A DNA stretch of 64,000 nucleotides from contig WFMF01000016.1 in assembly GCA_011033025.1 (NCBI GenBank), forward strand, positions 372,001 through 436,000, written 5' to 3'. Origin of the DNA: Beroe forskalii (lineage: Eukaryota; Ctenophora; Nuda; Beroida; Beroidae). The position numbers were made by a program, and so were the translations under genes. Within the stretch, counting starts at the first letter, position 1. Each line of letters starts with the position of its first letter. Positions 47,401-61,100 of this stretch are shown here, one piece after another. Under the pieces are notes generated by a model. It did not search any database and had not been told where the DNA came from. It saw nothing but the letters and a program-made list of their open reading frames with translations.

Positions 47401-47490
47401 TCAAAAAACTTGATATATTCGTGATCAGCTCATCGAGATCTATCAGTGAAGAATTGTGCCCAAAAAACTTTGAAAAAAGGGCGCACCCTA
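44438..47490. mobile_element. Foldback DNA transposon, copy B (Mutator-like, complete, 9-bp target duplication)
   Basis: A 3053-bp element. Ends are inverted: TAGGGTGCGCCCTTTTTTCA at 44438 and its complement ending at 47490. CTGAAACTT occurs directly before (44429-44437) and after (47491-47499), a perfect 9-bp target-site duplication. The arms, more than 1 kb each, contain CACGTGTCATGTCACGTG, CGCGCGCGCG, several AAGCGGATCCGCTTAG palindromes and a CCCCCGACACCACG block; the centre is the 13-bp satellite. Long arms with 9-bp duplications are characteristic of Mutator-like elements. No transposase frame, so it is non-autonomous. The small frames in the arms are repeats of those in copy A. Confidence 0.9.
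45768..46236. repeat. 13-bp satellite core of foldback copy B
   Basis: About 36 units of GATTCGATTCGTC with a few variants (GATACG, GATTTG, GAGTCG). Same unit as in copy A but fewer copies, in the opposite orientation relative to the window. Open frames over it are translated repeats. Confidence 0.95.
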
Positions 47491-49156
47491 CTGAAACTTG
47501 CTCTTTGGTCTTTGTTTGTACTCCAAGCACCAAGAAATTAAGCAGCACACTAAGTGAAGGAGTGCAGCCCAATCAATCCTACTTTTACTCAGAATAAAAC
47601 AAAAGTTTCAGAATAAAACAAAAGTTTATTTCGCATTTCTTTATACACACCTAAATACTGAATATATACAAAATATGATAAAAATTCTGGTTTCAGGGTA
47701 ATATTGAAATCAATATAATATTAGAATATTCTAATAGGGGGATTCTGGTTTCAGGGTGATAGGGAAACTCTAACATTAGAGCATACAGATGATAGGGTTC
47801 TGATATCAGGGTGTAGGGGAATTGTATAACATTGGGACATTCTAACAAAGTGATCAGGAGTAAAATTTCTTTGATTTTGACTTAGCCCACGCCTTTAGAT
47901 GACCTCCTACCCAGTGAGGGTAGGCTTACAAGTGCTGGCGAAACGCAAGGTCGCAAGGCTGGAGGCTTATTGCTTCCTTTAAGTGTACCAGCACTTGAAG
48001 CTAGGATAGTCTTTGTTTCTAGTATATATCATTATAAGAATATTTTATTGTGTTTGTATAATGTAGGCGAAGTCAATTTTCTTAAAATGGATGAGTTTCA
48101 AACTTTTTCAACATTAAACTTAATGTTAAACTCATTAAGTTACATAATATCAACTTATTAAATAAACAACATTATGTCAACAAATGTAAAACATTTTATG
48201 GTGTGTTCTCAAATTTTAAAAGCAACAGGTTGAAAAGTAGCTCAAATGGGTTCAACAAATACCCCTCATGGCTTGTAAATTCTATATAGTTTCAATTTTC
48301 AACTTTAAATTGCATTGCCTAAAGCGATCATGTTAGTGTTCAAGTATGCAGTTGGAGAAAAGTCTTGCAGATTGATTTCTTGAAAAATTTCTTTGTGATT
48401 AAAATATATAATTTTTAAGAGAGATATGGAGATAGTTCCTGTAGAGAAAACTGTTCAAACTAGGGCTATGGGAAATGCTTGGTCTTTTTTACCTGCCCTT
48501 TCTGACCTGTTGCTTTTGACCTATGAAGACACATGTATAAAACATCTATCTTTAAGATAAACAATTCAGAAATGGAGCTGGAAGTTAATAAAGATAAACT
48601 TGATGGGCTTAAGTATTAGATTCATATCTGTACAGTATAAACTCAAGTCAATTGCATATGTATGCAGACCGCTCAATTGACAGAGGCCTCGATAAGGCAT
48701 GCCTCTGCATGCTTCAACTTTCAAAATAAATTCTGTCAAAAGCACACAATTTCACGTGTCTTTATCAAGGCCTTTTTTAATAGAGGTCTGCACACATATG
48801 GGAATCAATTTAAAAGAGGAGAATAGGACTGTGTTAAGTGTAAATCATCTCATTCAGGATGAAAAATTCTGGAAATGGGCCTTACCTACACCGAAGATCT
48901 AGTGAAAGGTAATTGAATTATGAATCAATTCATTTTGATTAAAAGATAGCTAGGTGTGCCTACTGTGTTATTACAGCTGTTTTACTATAATTATATTATA
49001 TGTCTTCCAATCTTCCTTCAAATATTCTTAAATTGACTGGTTATCCTCGATTAATCTGAATAAAATAAGAACAATTATTTTAAGTAATTCAGTCCTCTAC
49101 AGATTTCTAAACTATAAGAATTAATGTATTTAAATCATAATAATAGATAATCTTAG
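47491..49156. other. Spacer upstream of the lipase exons
   Basis: AT-rich. A dispersed repeat copy lies at 48310-48410 (AGTTGGAGAAAAGTCTTGCA), matching 43295-43410. The first coding exon of the lipase gene, with its ATG, should lie here or in a longer 5' intron, but I could not identify it. Confidence 0.4.
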
Positions 49157-52100
49157 ATTGAGATATGCTGTTGATGTTGCTCAAAAGTCAGTGAATGATG
49201 CTTTCAAGATATTTTCTCTGGGAAAGAGACCTTATCATCAGTTATTCAGTGATGTTTGTCAGGTATTATTAAGTTTACATGTAGACACTATTGAATCAAT
49301 TTCATTTTTGGGTTATACCTGTTTTCTTGCTGCTTACTTATTCAGTGATAACTGTACCTAATTTCAACATATGAAAACTAATTATCAGAATTCAACAAAT
49401 TGTCTTATTAAAATTAAACTACATCTATGCAGTATACATAAGTGTATATTGAATCAATCAAACAATAGTCTTAGTCAAAAATATATTTCAGGATATCAAT
49501 GCTCAGTTGGATACACTGAACCTTCTCATTAAACCATTGATTGAAGCAGCACCTCTCTATGATTTTGAGGTAAAATAACTGGGTAGCAAATTTATACCTA
49601 CTATTCATGAAGTCTCTATTCTAGTCATTTCAAGGGTAAATTAGGGAAACTATTGATCAGCATCGAAATCAAAATGAAAATCTATTTCAATAACATTGTA
49701 GGAACTTCCATATGAAACATTTACTCAATACTTATTTCGAACATTGTTCTCTAACTGATATATCAGTTTCTTAACTCAATCACATGCTTGTAAGAACCCA
49801 TGTATAAGATTTATGTTGAGAATCTTCTTTCTGATTATTTGTTAGTTTGTTACACATATGCTACCAGGAAGTTGAAGCTAATGGCATCAGGAGCATGTTG
49901 GGAGTGGTGGATAGTGTGTTAAAGGAGCTCATATCCCATGTCCGTTACTGCACTGAAAAGCACACTTCTTTCTTCTTCAATGGGTTTCTCTTTGAACTTC
50001 CTGTTTTTGCAAACCATGATTTGGGGTTTGAGTATTTTTTCATGGAACATATGATCATGATATTTAACTCCTTGCTGAAAGAAAAGAACGTAAGACTTAA
50101 GGGTGGGTGGCCATTTTCGAAAGTATGGAATAGTAGGTACAATCGGCGCTTTTTGAATACGAAAGTGGGAAGGGTGTTTTTTAGCGAATTCCATGAGGTA
50201 CCATGGTACTTTTTTGATCGTCGGTTAGTGAAAAGAATGGGTGCTTTGGCCAAAATTTCGAAAATTGATCATATGCTTCATGAAAAACTACTTAAACCCC
50301 TCTAATGAATTATTAATGATAAGTTTATGGGTGCATGAGAAAAATACATGTTGATTCATGCTCACTGCTTACCTAATCAATACTTTGAGGCAGAACTACT
50401 AACTGTACTCTTTTATGTACTCTTTTATGGAATTATTCTTTCCAAACATTTAGAATCGGCCCTTATTTAACCGGCATTGAATATGGATCAAATTAATGAA
50501 AGGTACAATTTTGACCGAGAATGTTGGTAAGAAAAGGCCCGATAAGGTATTTACCTTTATAAATTTGATCTTGAGCATCGTTGAATTACCCAGAACAAAT
50601 GCTGCTGCGAAGCTGGCTCGTTTCTGTCTGCTGCTCTCACGTCTGGGAAAGATGTTGGACATCACGACTGCTATGCACCAGCAACTAGGGTAAGTTAATT
50701 GATAAAGTCTGCCTATTTTTGGAATTCACTCAAACGTAAGATATTATCATGCATTTTGGATAATGTATTAATTAAATCAAAAAGTGTTATATTTTTCAAA
50801 GTTTAATTTATTTACTACGAACCTGGAAATTCTTACTTTTGAAGTTTGAACTATTTTAAAGAAGTGAAACGCTAGGTGAGAACATCCGAGGGGTTTGTCA
50901 CCCTCTGTACAACATTAGATATATTGACTCTGTTACATGTCCTCTGAATAATACAAATCGTTAATAACAGAATATTACAAGCTGCCAAAATTACACTTAA
51001 ATAAACTAATGTGAAAAAATTATAACTAAAACTCTGTATCCAATAAGACGTGACATGACAGAGAAGATATCAAACACACAATCACTAAACAAACAATGTT
51101 TGCTCTCGACAACCTACATGCTAACGAATACGTATACAGAAAGTGTATCATGTACACCAAATACCAAGAAACTAGATACCAGACACTAATTAAGTACAAT
51201 ATTTCCTACATGAATTCTGATACATTGAAGTTATGCCAGTACTTTGACAAGCATCCTGGACGGCTTTTCAGGAAATTATTGAGTGTGCCGTACAGTCTGT
51301 TCTGTTCAAAGTTCTGGTTTAATAACTTAGTAACTAGTAGCCTAACGTCCACAATAAAATCGCGATGGTCTGATGATGATTTACAGATTCGGTAGAGTTC
51401 ACCAACAAAAGTACCATAAGAGTTTCTATTGGGGACATTAGATTCAGATTGGGAAAAGTAACTACTTTAAATGGAAAATCTCTTCGCTTATCATACAGTT
51501 TGCATAAAAATCTGTTATTCTCTATTCGAATATCCAAATCTAAGAAAGAAGTGTTGAATTTGCTATCATTAGTTGCTACGATACTTAGCTCCTCTGGATA
51601 TATCTCTTTGGTAATGATGTCACAAAGTTTCCTACTAGCATTGGGGACATTCAAGTCATCAATATACCTTCGGGCATATTTAAGAGTGTGGGTAACAGGG
51701 TTCTTGTCAGCAATAGCCTTGAGTATGTAACTGTGCTCATACCAGTAAAGAAAAGATCTGCTACTTGCGGAGCACAGTCACAACCCATAGGTATGCCAAC
51801 AATCTGCCTGTAAATCACACCCCTAAACTTCACATAGATATTGTTTATCAAAAGGAAAAACATTTCCAGTACCTCCTGGCAGGTGTATGTCCACTGAGTT
51901 TTCTTAACTCCTGTCCAGTAAGCACCGAATTTGTCATCAATTTTGATATAATCAACTTTCTTAATCATATAACAACGTTTGATAAGATCTGAAATCTTAT
52001 CAATAACCTTATCATGGGGAATATTAGTATACAGTTTCTTGAAATCAAAAGAGTCCACTGATTTAGCAGAACTCGCATTATTCAGATAGTTAAGATTATA

Positions 52101-55100
52101 AATAGTAGATTCCTTACTTTTAGTGACCCAGTAACCTGTAGTATTCTTAAATTTAAACTTGAAATCATCGTCATACTTCAATGTCTTATCACACAACTTT
52201 AATATACCACTCAAAATTTTCGATAATTTCTTGGTAGAACATCGGGTCCCTGCTGCAATGTACCTAAAGTCCAACTGTGGTTTGTGGAATTTAGGTAACA
52301 CATGCATGAAGGGAAGCGACAGGTCTTCCACAGGAATGTTGAACTTATTACAAAACTGAACATGTTTTCTAATGATATCTTCTTCAGATTCATTAGCTCT
52401 CTCGTATGTCTGTGTTGTACTAAGTTCATTCTCTAGATTTTGGAGATAGTATTGCTTACAAAAGAAAGATATGTTATTACCAGCCTTGTCTACACTGGTC
52501 ATTACAAAGTGTTCCTTAAGAGTCTTAAAATCATCACTTTCAGTCGAAAAAACTGAAGAATTTCTCTTACATACAATTTTACTACTAAAAACTACAGACT
52601 TTATCTTATCAATGATAAGTGCTAACCACTCATCAAAATAGTGGTGTGTTATATTGTGCTTATTGGCCAACTTATTTACATACTCCTTAAGATCAGATTT
52701 AATGCTATTAAATATCAACAATTTATCTTTATATATAGGTTCTATGTACCCGAAACCTTTTTTGAACGTTTTTTTACTATAAACTTTGAAATTCTTACTT
52801 CTCTGCAACAGACGCTATTCGCTGAATCATACACCAAGTGCACTCAATTCCTCTGGGAATACGTCATCAAGTAAAGAAGTAACATTATCTGCTGTTAATT
52901 AGACTAACTTTATCTTCACACGTGCGACCTTTGCCGGGCTTCTGTACTCCAAATGCCAGTTTTTTACAAGGATCGGGGTTATGCGTAACAAAACACAGTA
53001 CAGAGTTGCAGTGACTCGACCTACTCATGTCTCTGTGTTTTTAAAATAAATATTATAAATGGAGATGTACAGGAGCGATTATGAAAATTTAACTTAAGTA
53101 TACTGGGTGACGTTTTACACTCGTTCCAAAAATTTGAGCTGCCCTCTCAAATTTTTGGTTCTTGTATAATTTTTCGAAAAAATCCTGCAAATCCACTATT
53201 CCAGGGGATTAAGACTGTAAGGTTTCATTTCATCTACTAGCCACAGTACAGAATTGCTGTACCCTGATCAGTCCATGTCTTCATAGTTTTTTTGATAAAT
53301 TTGTTAAATTGATAAATTTGTTAACTAGCTTTATCAAATTATAGATGATAAGATTCATTGTAATAAAACTCTCGCCTTACAACAATTTTTCTAATATCAT
53401 CGATTATTGATACACCAGTATAGTACCTACTGTGCCATAATTTACATTGTGATGTGACAAAAATCACGAATCATCGTACCTTCACAATCGTAGACGGAAT
53501 AAGCCGTCGATCCCTCGTAAGAACTGCGATCACACACTCTCAAAGCGTTCTCTGTGCTGAAGAAGCAGTATAAGGTGGAACTCTGGCTGCTCACGAAGAA
53601 CACACCGCAGTTCCATATACTTCTGCACTTTTCCCGGCAGTCCGCCACTGACGTCCCAACTACTGCCGTGCCAATTACAACTTCCTCATCAGCAGGATAA
53701 ACACAACCTCCCTCCCACAAGAATCCACAGGGGCCGTCTGGGAGGTGTAAACTGTTATATTGCTGGTGCAATATCTTCAAATAGCGACCTTAAACAATAT
53801 GCTGCCTGATCCTTGGAAAGTTGAAATTTGATGCGTCCTAAAAGGCTAAATTCATATTTTATAATAGAAGTTTTTAATATCGGCTCTCAACTTACTAACA
53901 TACCTGGAACTCCCTGAGCTCTTACGAGTCGCAAAGTGGCAAGAGAGATGACCAAGAAAAATATCATCAGGCATCAGCTAAATTAAGTGATTGATTATTG
54001 ATCGGAATTCTTGTAATTACTCAATTAATGAGTCACATACCTAGTCGATGATTCTAATTTGGTTATTCTTCACCTATTTGACATAATTTAGATGCCCTGC
54101 AACTGTTAAATTCAATGTTCAGCATTACCAACATCACAAGGAATGTAAGATATTGGCCAATAGTCGAATTCCTCCACTGCAATTAAAAGAAGTAAATATA
54201 ACTACTAACTAGAACTAGAAGTAACACAAATCAGAGTGGAAATCAAACTACGTAGAGGTGCTATCTTCTATCTCCCACCCACATTATATGGCATTTAATT
54301 AATGATAGTTATTCCTCTTTCCTTGCTTCTAAGAGGCCAACAAGACAGATATTTCGTATACCAGGTATTTTAACAAAACAAATTCCAAGCTGAGCCTCTG
54401 TGCCATGCACAGCGTACGAGAAAGCACAAATAAAAGTCAGCACGTGCAAACACCTTATTCCTTAGCAACGGCGCCATGAAGCATGCTTTCTCTCTCACAA
54501 CTTCTTCTTCTTAGAGGGGGATAGTTCACTCTCACAGCTGATGGCAGTATCTAAACAGAAGCACCTTTTACAAACCTGCTGCTCATTGTGTGCTCGCATC
54601 ACGTGAAACCTTCTAATAATAGCTCAATAGTAGATTATATCCATAGCAACAACACCACAACTGCTTCCATTTTATACCTCTCTTCTTTGTGCACCAAATA
54701 GACAACGCGGGCAACGACAAACATTATCCACAAAATGAAGATTAAGATTATTTGGATTTTGGAGTAGGAAAGTGGGCGCCTTAATGATCATTCGTAATGA
54801 TCCAATGGATTGCTTGCAATGGAATTGCCGAAGCAAATATCAGGAATTGAATGCCAGGAACAGGTTTAAGAGGGTCCTGGATAACAGGTTTCTAGGTGCA
54901 AGAGAATAGCATGTGGCACAATGGGTAAGCTAATAATATGCTGCCCAGCAGCGATATAAAATTTAGCGGTAGATACTAAATATGACATCTCAATAAAAGG
55001 TGACTATGCTCTCTCATATATACCCGAACGAGTTCTATAAGAAGATTATGGGGAATACCGCGCGCACAACACGGCATGTCCCTCTTCGCTCCATCACACG

Positions 55101-58100
55101 GCAGAATGCTGCTCAATAACACTTCTGACTTCCAAAGATCAGCCCTTTTAATCCAAGAAATTGTAATATCATAATATGACATTACAATTTCTTGAATTTC
55201 CTTGCATTTAGTTATTATCTAAATTTGATAAGAAAAATGTCCGTCATCGATATTGTATAAACTTTATTCGGCCACTGCCTATTGTTATGATTTACAGCAA
55301 TAGATGTATATATGCGCGGCCCTCAAATAAGTGAGAAGATTTTTTAATTTTTTATATAAAACCTGTTACCAGTAGTCACAATATCACTACTTCGACCTTA
55401 GCGTTTCCCCTTCATTGCTCACACTTTTTAGTTTGCAGCACCGCACTAGTTTTCCCTTCTATAGTATAGGATAATCAAACACCCTTAGGATACGTTTATA
55501 TGAATTATCACACGAGCGAAGCGAGTGTGATAATTCGAATTATTGCTCGAGCCGAAGGCGAGTGCAATAATTCGAATTATCACTCGAGCCGAAGGCGAGT
55601 GTGATAATTGATATAAACGTATCCTTAGGGTGTTTGATTAATCTATTATATAACGTGAGAAACGGGCGGATATTTACACTAGTTTTCCAATAAGAAAGCG
55701 AATTTAGAAGCCTTTAAATATAAAAATCCTTTGAACTAGAAGGCCTGAAATTGAATCTTGAAAATATCAAGCTTTGAATTGGCCGGTAATTTTAGATTAG
55801 ATGGTGAAGAGTGGCTATGTATATTTGAATTTGCCTAAGAAAGTATGAATAAAAACGCAAGTCCGGAATATTCATAAACTTTGGTCGTATCTTTTGATTC
55901 AACAAGGTACTATAAAGTGATTGTCAATTGAAATGTACAACAACAAAATAGAAAGGACATTTTCGTGTAAGTGTGCAACGCCGTAACGGACGCAAATGTA
56001 TCGGCAAATTGCGGGCGGTGGCATTTGTTTAAAATGTATAAAGATGTAAGAAGGGAAACATGATTCAAACAAGCGAAATTTCACCAACGTGTACAACAAG
56101 TATACAAAAAACCAAAACAAGAAACCTTAACGCCAAAGCAAGAGAATAAATTTGTATATGCTCGTGTATCGTTATTTATACAAGTAAGCAAGTAGTGAGG
56201 GTAAGTGGTCCTTGTGGCACGTGCGTGCGCGGCTCATATAACGACAACTGAGTATACATAAACTCATTAAATCAAAACAAGATAACATGATAATGTATAC
56301 ACTGATGTATTGTAATGGAGAGAGAGCAAGTGGTCTAAAGGGTTTACTGGCACGTGCGTGCGCGGCTCATATAACGACTAAAGTGGACACATGAAACGAA
56401 AACAAGATAACGTAATATGTATACACCGGTTTATCGCAAGGGAGTGAGGGCATTAACTTAAACTCTAAAAAGTTAGATTTAAATGATCTTACATAGTAGA
56501 TAAATACTAATCACAAAATTCAAAAGTTTTGATTTTTGGGGTGTGATAATTTTTCAAAGATGTGATAACTGTTCTTTGAGGGGTGTGATAACTGTACAGT
56601 TATCACACACCTGGAAAAATTATCACACCCCAAAATTTCGAAAATTTTAAAATCTTATGAAAACTATTAATTGACCCCTAAACTCCATTTTTGAAGCCGT
56701 TATATAACAAAAATTATCGAAGCAAGAATTATATAACGATCGTTATATAATAACAGTGCACTACCTTGTGTTCCAGGGGCAAGGAGCTGTTCGTTGAAGT
56801 AAACAACCCAGTGGGAGCGTTCTGCATGAAGGAGTTCGAGGGTCTGTCTCGGGAGTGTTTCTACGGTCAGCTGGTGGGGATTCACTACATTCCTCAGATC
56901 AGGAACCTTATGAAGGTCAGTCCGATGCTTCCCATTCGCAGATGTTAGAATGTGAGTAGCACGCGCATTATGAAGGTAGGGTCCAATGCTTCCCATTACC
57001 AGATGTTAGAGTGTGAGTAGCACGCGCATCAGGAACCTTATGAAGGTAGGTCCATGCTTCCCATTACCAGATGTTAGAGTGTGAGTAGCACGGGCATCAG
57101 GAACCTTATGAAGGTAGGGTCAATGCTTCCCATTACCAGATGTTAGAGTGTGAGTAGCACGGGCATCAGGAACCTTATGAAGGTAGGGTCAATGCTTCCC
57201 ATTACCAGATGTTAGAGTGTGAGTAGCACGCGCATCAGGAACCTTATGAAGGTAGGGTCAATGCTTCCCATTACCAGATGTTAGAGTGTGAGTAGCACGC
57301 GCATCAGGAACCTTATGAAGGTAGGGTCCAATGCTTCCCATTACCAGTTGTAAGAATGCAAGTAGCACGCGCATCAGGAACCTTATGAAGGTAGGGTCCA
57401 ATGCTTCCCATTACCAGATGTTAGAGTGTGAGTAGCACGCGCATCAGGAACCTTATGAAGGTAGGGTCCAATGCTTCCCATTACCAGGTGTTAGAGTGTG
57501 AGTAGCACGCGCATTATGAAGGTCAGTCCAATTCTTCTTTTTCCTAGATGTTAGAATGTTAGTAGCACGCGCATCAGGAACCTTATGAAGGTCAGTTCAA
57601 TGCTTCCCATTACCAGGTGTTTAAGTGTGAGTAGCACGGGCATCAGGAACCTTATAGCTTTATAGGCGGTTCAGTTTCATAAACTTTCTAAATAGTGATA
57701 TGATAACTACTAACTAAGTCGTCTTAGCCGCCTATTTCTCGTGTGGGCATGTATCATGGTGTGATAGGTATAGAAGCTCTGTTGTAGTGAATGGTGTATT
57801 AGGTTTACAAAAGCCATTTACAGTAGTTATTCAATATCCATCTTACTAACGGTAGGTGACTGTGACTGTGATATAAACTTACATTATTTCATGCAATCAA
57901 ATTTCTTTTGGATGGGAAACATGGATCCTTTTTCCTATCTATAAATTCAGAAAACATCATACAACAATTCACCCTGTTATTGATAACGGTCTATTGTTCC
58001 CTACATAAGTTCTGAATGTGCGAAGTGTACCAGTACACTAAGCAAAGTAAGTAGCTGATGCACATCATGTGTACCTACTGTGTGTTCTCAAGTACATTAA

Positions 58101-61100
58101 ACTGTCTGTTGCCCCATGTGACTTTGTCAGTATACACATAACTATGGTAGGCTGTGTCTACTCTACTACTCTAGCTGTCTGTAAGTTTACTCTCTGTCTG
58201 TTAATGTATTTTTAGGCGCATCTGTATACATTTGTGTACGTATGTATGTCGTCTAATGTATTTCCTCTGTACGGTATGTCGATATATGTCTATTTTATGT
58301 CTGGGTGTGTACTGTCTACTGTATCTCTGAATGTATACTGTATTTCCACTTTATGTCTCTTTGTCTGCAGTTTGCCTGTATGTGTATTCGTCTGCGTGTG
58401 TCTTTGTGTCTGTATAGAAGTATAGGCTTTGTCTACACTCTGTATTTCGTCTGTTGGTCTAGACGAGTCTACTGTGTAATCCCAGTTCTGACAGGGCATC
58501 TGCGTGGCTATGTGTAGTTACGGTATCGGATACTACTCGGAAGCCCCCCGCTCATTCGGACAGCCTTCTTCCCTACTTTGGAAGGGATCAGCCAGCGTCA
58601 TAAGCGGAGCCAAGTAAGTCGGATTTGTACTTGATCAGTAGTCAAGTAGCTTTTTGGAGTGTAAACTCTAATAAGTTCACTAAAATCTCATGGGTACAGT
58701 GTTACTGATGTCTTGTGAATACCTGACAATGAATTGCAAACACCAATGAGCATAGTTGGTTTGAATCGCTTCCATCAACTTTTAATAATGACATCATCAT
58801 ATTATTATCAACTAACATCCCTATTAGTTATTTCTCTGTTATCAATAAATTCCAGGTTTTTCATGATGGAGGAGGAAAGGTCCCGTAAGTTCGTGGAGTT
58901 GACTCACAACTGCGCTACCATAGAGTTCACCAAGAGCTTCTGGAGTCTTGTTGACTGCGGCCCTTTAGCGGTACTGAGAGGCTCCGTTGATTTCTTATTA
59001 ATTGCTGTGCAGATCATTAATTGCTGTGAAAATTTCATTGAAGTACATGATCAATGAGTTTGGATTGGTATCTGGATTTGGCTGAACCACTTTTTGGTGC
59101 AAACTTATATTCAAACTCGCCATTCTTCCGTTTTATGCTTCAAATACCTTCTCTTGATCTTATGTTACTACCGAATACCTGGATGTTGTTAGAATTCCCA
59201 TGTAACATTTATCTCGTGTAATAACCAGCTATGATTTCAGGACGTTCCTAAAATGGTCAATAAGAGGGTTGATGTTGCTTGTCAGATATTTATTGAAGGT
59301 TGGTAGCTGAATATACAGAATACAGATAATGGAACGAATCCGCCTTGCTCCATTAGTATCCTTATTACCCCATTTTCACTGCTCAATTTGGTCGCAACCG
59401 TTTCAAGAATTTTTTATCCGTCGAAAAATTTCAATGTATTTCCCATCTGAATCTGCTTCTAAGATCAGTTTGATAATGTATAATTCGATCACAACAGACC
59501 GCCGCAGCGACCAAAATTTTAATGGGGTCCATCTGAATATGCCTCTAAGATCAATTTGGTAATGCATAATTTGATCACAACAGCCCGCCGCAGGCGAAAA
59601 ATTTTAGGGTATTTCCTATCTGAATCTGCTTCTGAGATGAATTTGGTAATGTATAATTCGATCACAACAGACCGCCACAGCGAAAAATTTTCATGGTTTT
59701 TCCATCTGAATATGCCTCTGAGATCAATTTGGTATTGTATAATTTGATCACAACAGCCGCCGCAGGCGAAAAATTTTAGGGTATTTCCTATCTGAATCCG
59801 CTTCTGAGATGGATTTGGTAATGTATAATTCGATCACAACAGACCGCCGCAGTGAAAAATTTTCATGGTATTTCCATCTGAATATGCCTCTAAGATCAAT
59901 TTTGTAATGTATCATTTGATCACAACAGCCCGCCGCAGGCAAATAATTTTTATGATATTTCCCATCTAACATTAGGACGTTCATCTTCCAGAGAAAAAAA
60001 GAATTTGGAAGAAATATCGATCAGACGAGGTGTTAGAGCCAAAACTTACTTAATACTTTTTCAAAAACTTAATATTTCCTTGTGTTTCAACAGTTGGTTG
60101 GCATTACTCAATTATTTAAGCATGTTTAGAACCTTCGAAAAACATTCATCTTCCCAAGGAAAAAAGAAATTTTGAAAAAATATCAATCAGACGCAATGTT
60201 TCAGCCGAAAGTTAGCTTTTAGAAACTAAACATTTCCTTGTGTTTCAATCGCTTTTCATTGCTACTCAGCGTCTGAAGCATTTCATGGATTATCTATCAA
60301 CATGAGAAAAAAAGAATTTAATAAATATATCGACCAGGTGCAATGTTAAAGCCAAAACTAGATTTTTTCATAAACTGAATATTTCCTTGTGTTTAAACAG
60401 CTTGTTATTAATAATCGACACATTTAAGCATGTTTAGAATCTTAGCAAAACAAACATCTACCAGAGGGAAAAAGAATTTTGAAAAAATATTGCTCAGACG
60501 CAATGTTATAGCTAAAACATGGATTTTCGTAAACTAAATATTTGCTTGTGTTTGAACAGTTTGTTATTAATAATAAACATATTCAACCATATTTAGAATC
60601 TTCGTAAGTCATTCATCTACCAGAGGAAAAAAGAATTTTGAAAAAATATCGATCCGTTCTCAAGTTATAGCCAAAACAGTGTACACAGTGAATATTGTAA
60701 GTATTTATTTGCCGGCGACCACGCCATCGAGCGTAGCCCTGGCGACCAGCGAGCGTAGGATGAGATTTTACCTGTAATTGTATTGTGGTCGTCGAGCATG
60801 GCGACCAACACCAGCGAGCGTAGCTTTTTCAGCTTTTTTCTGACGACCAGCACATTTTAGAGCTGCCTGTGCCTTTATCATTTGGACTAACATTTGAACG
60901 AGACTACTTTGAAGTTTACCTACGTGCTCAAATATTACAAATAATTAACGTATGGTTAATACAAGTTTATTTCAAACACAAGCAAATATCCCACGCACTA
61001 TCATAGATGTTTTGAGTACGTAATCACTGATTTTGCGGTCCAATACAGCTGCGAGGGCTTGAGACAGTCATCGTAAATGTACTAGAGACTTTTGTCAGGA

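Noticed and set aside
49847-50305. 152-codon frame as a complete gene
   Set aside because: Only the first 39 codons match the lipase family; the GTTTCT donor at 49984 and correct phase with the exon at 50594 show that the rest is intron read-through.
58234-58517. Overlapping frames in a TGTCTGT-rich stretch
   Set aside because: Low-complexity T/G sequence in a lipase intron directly upstream of the exon at 58495.
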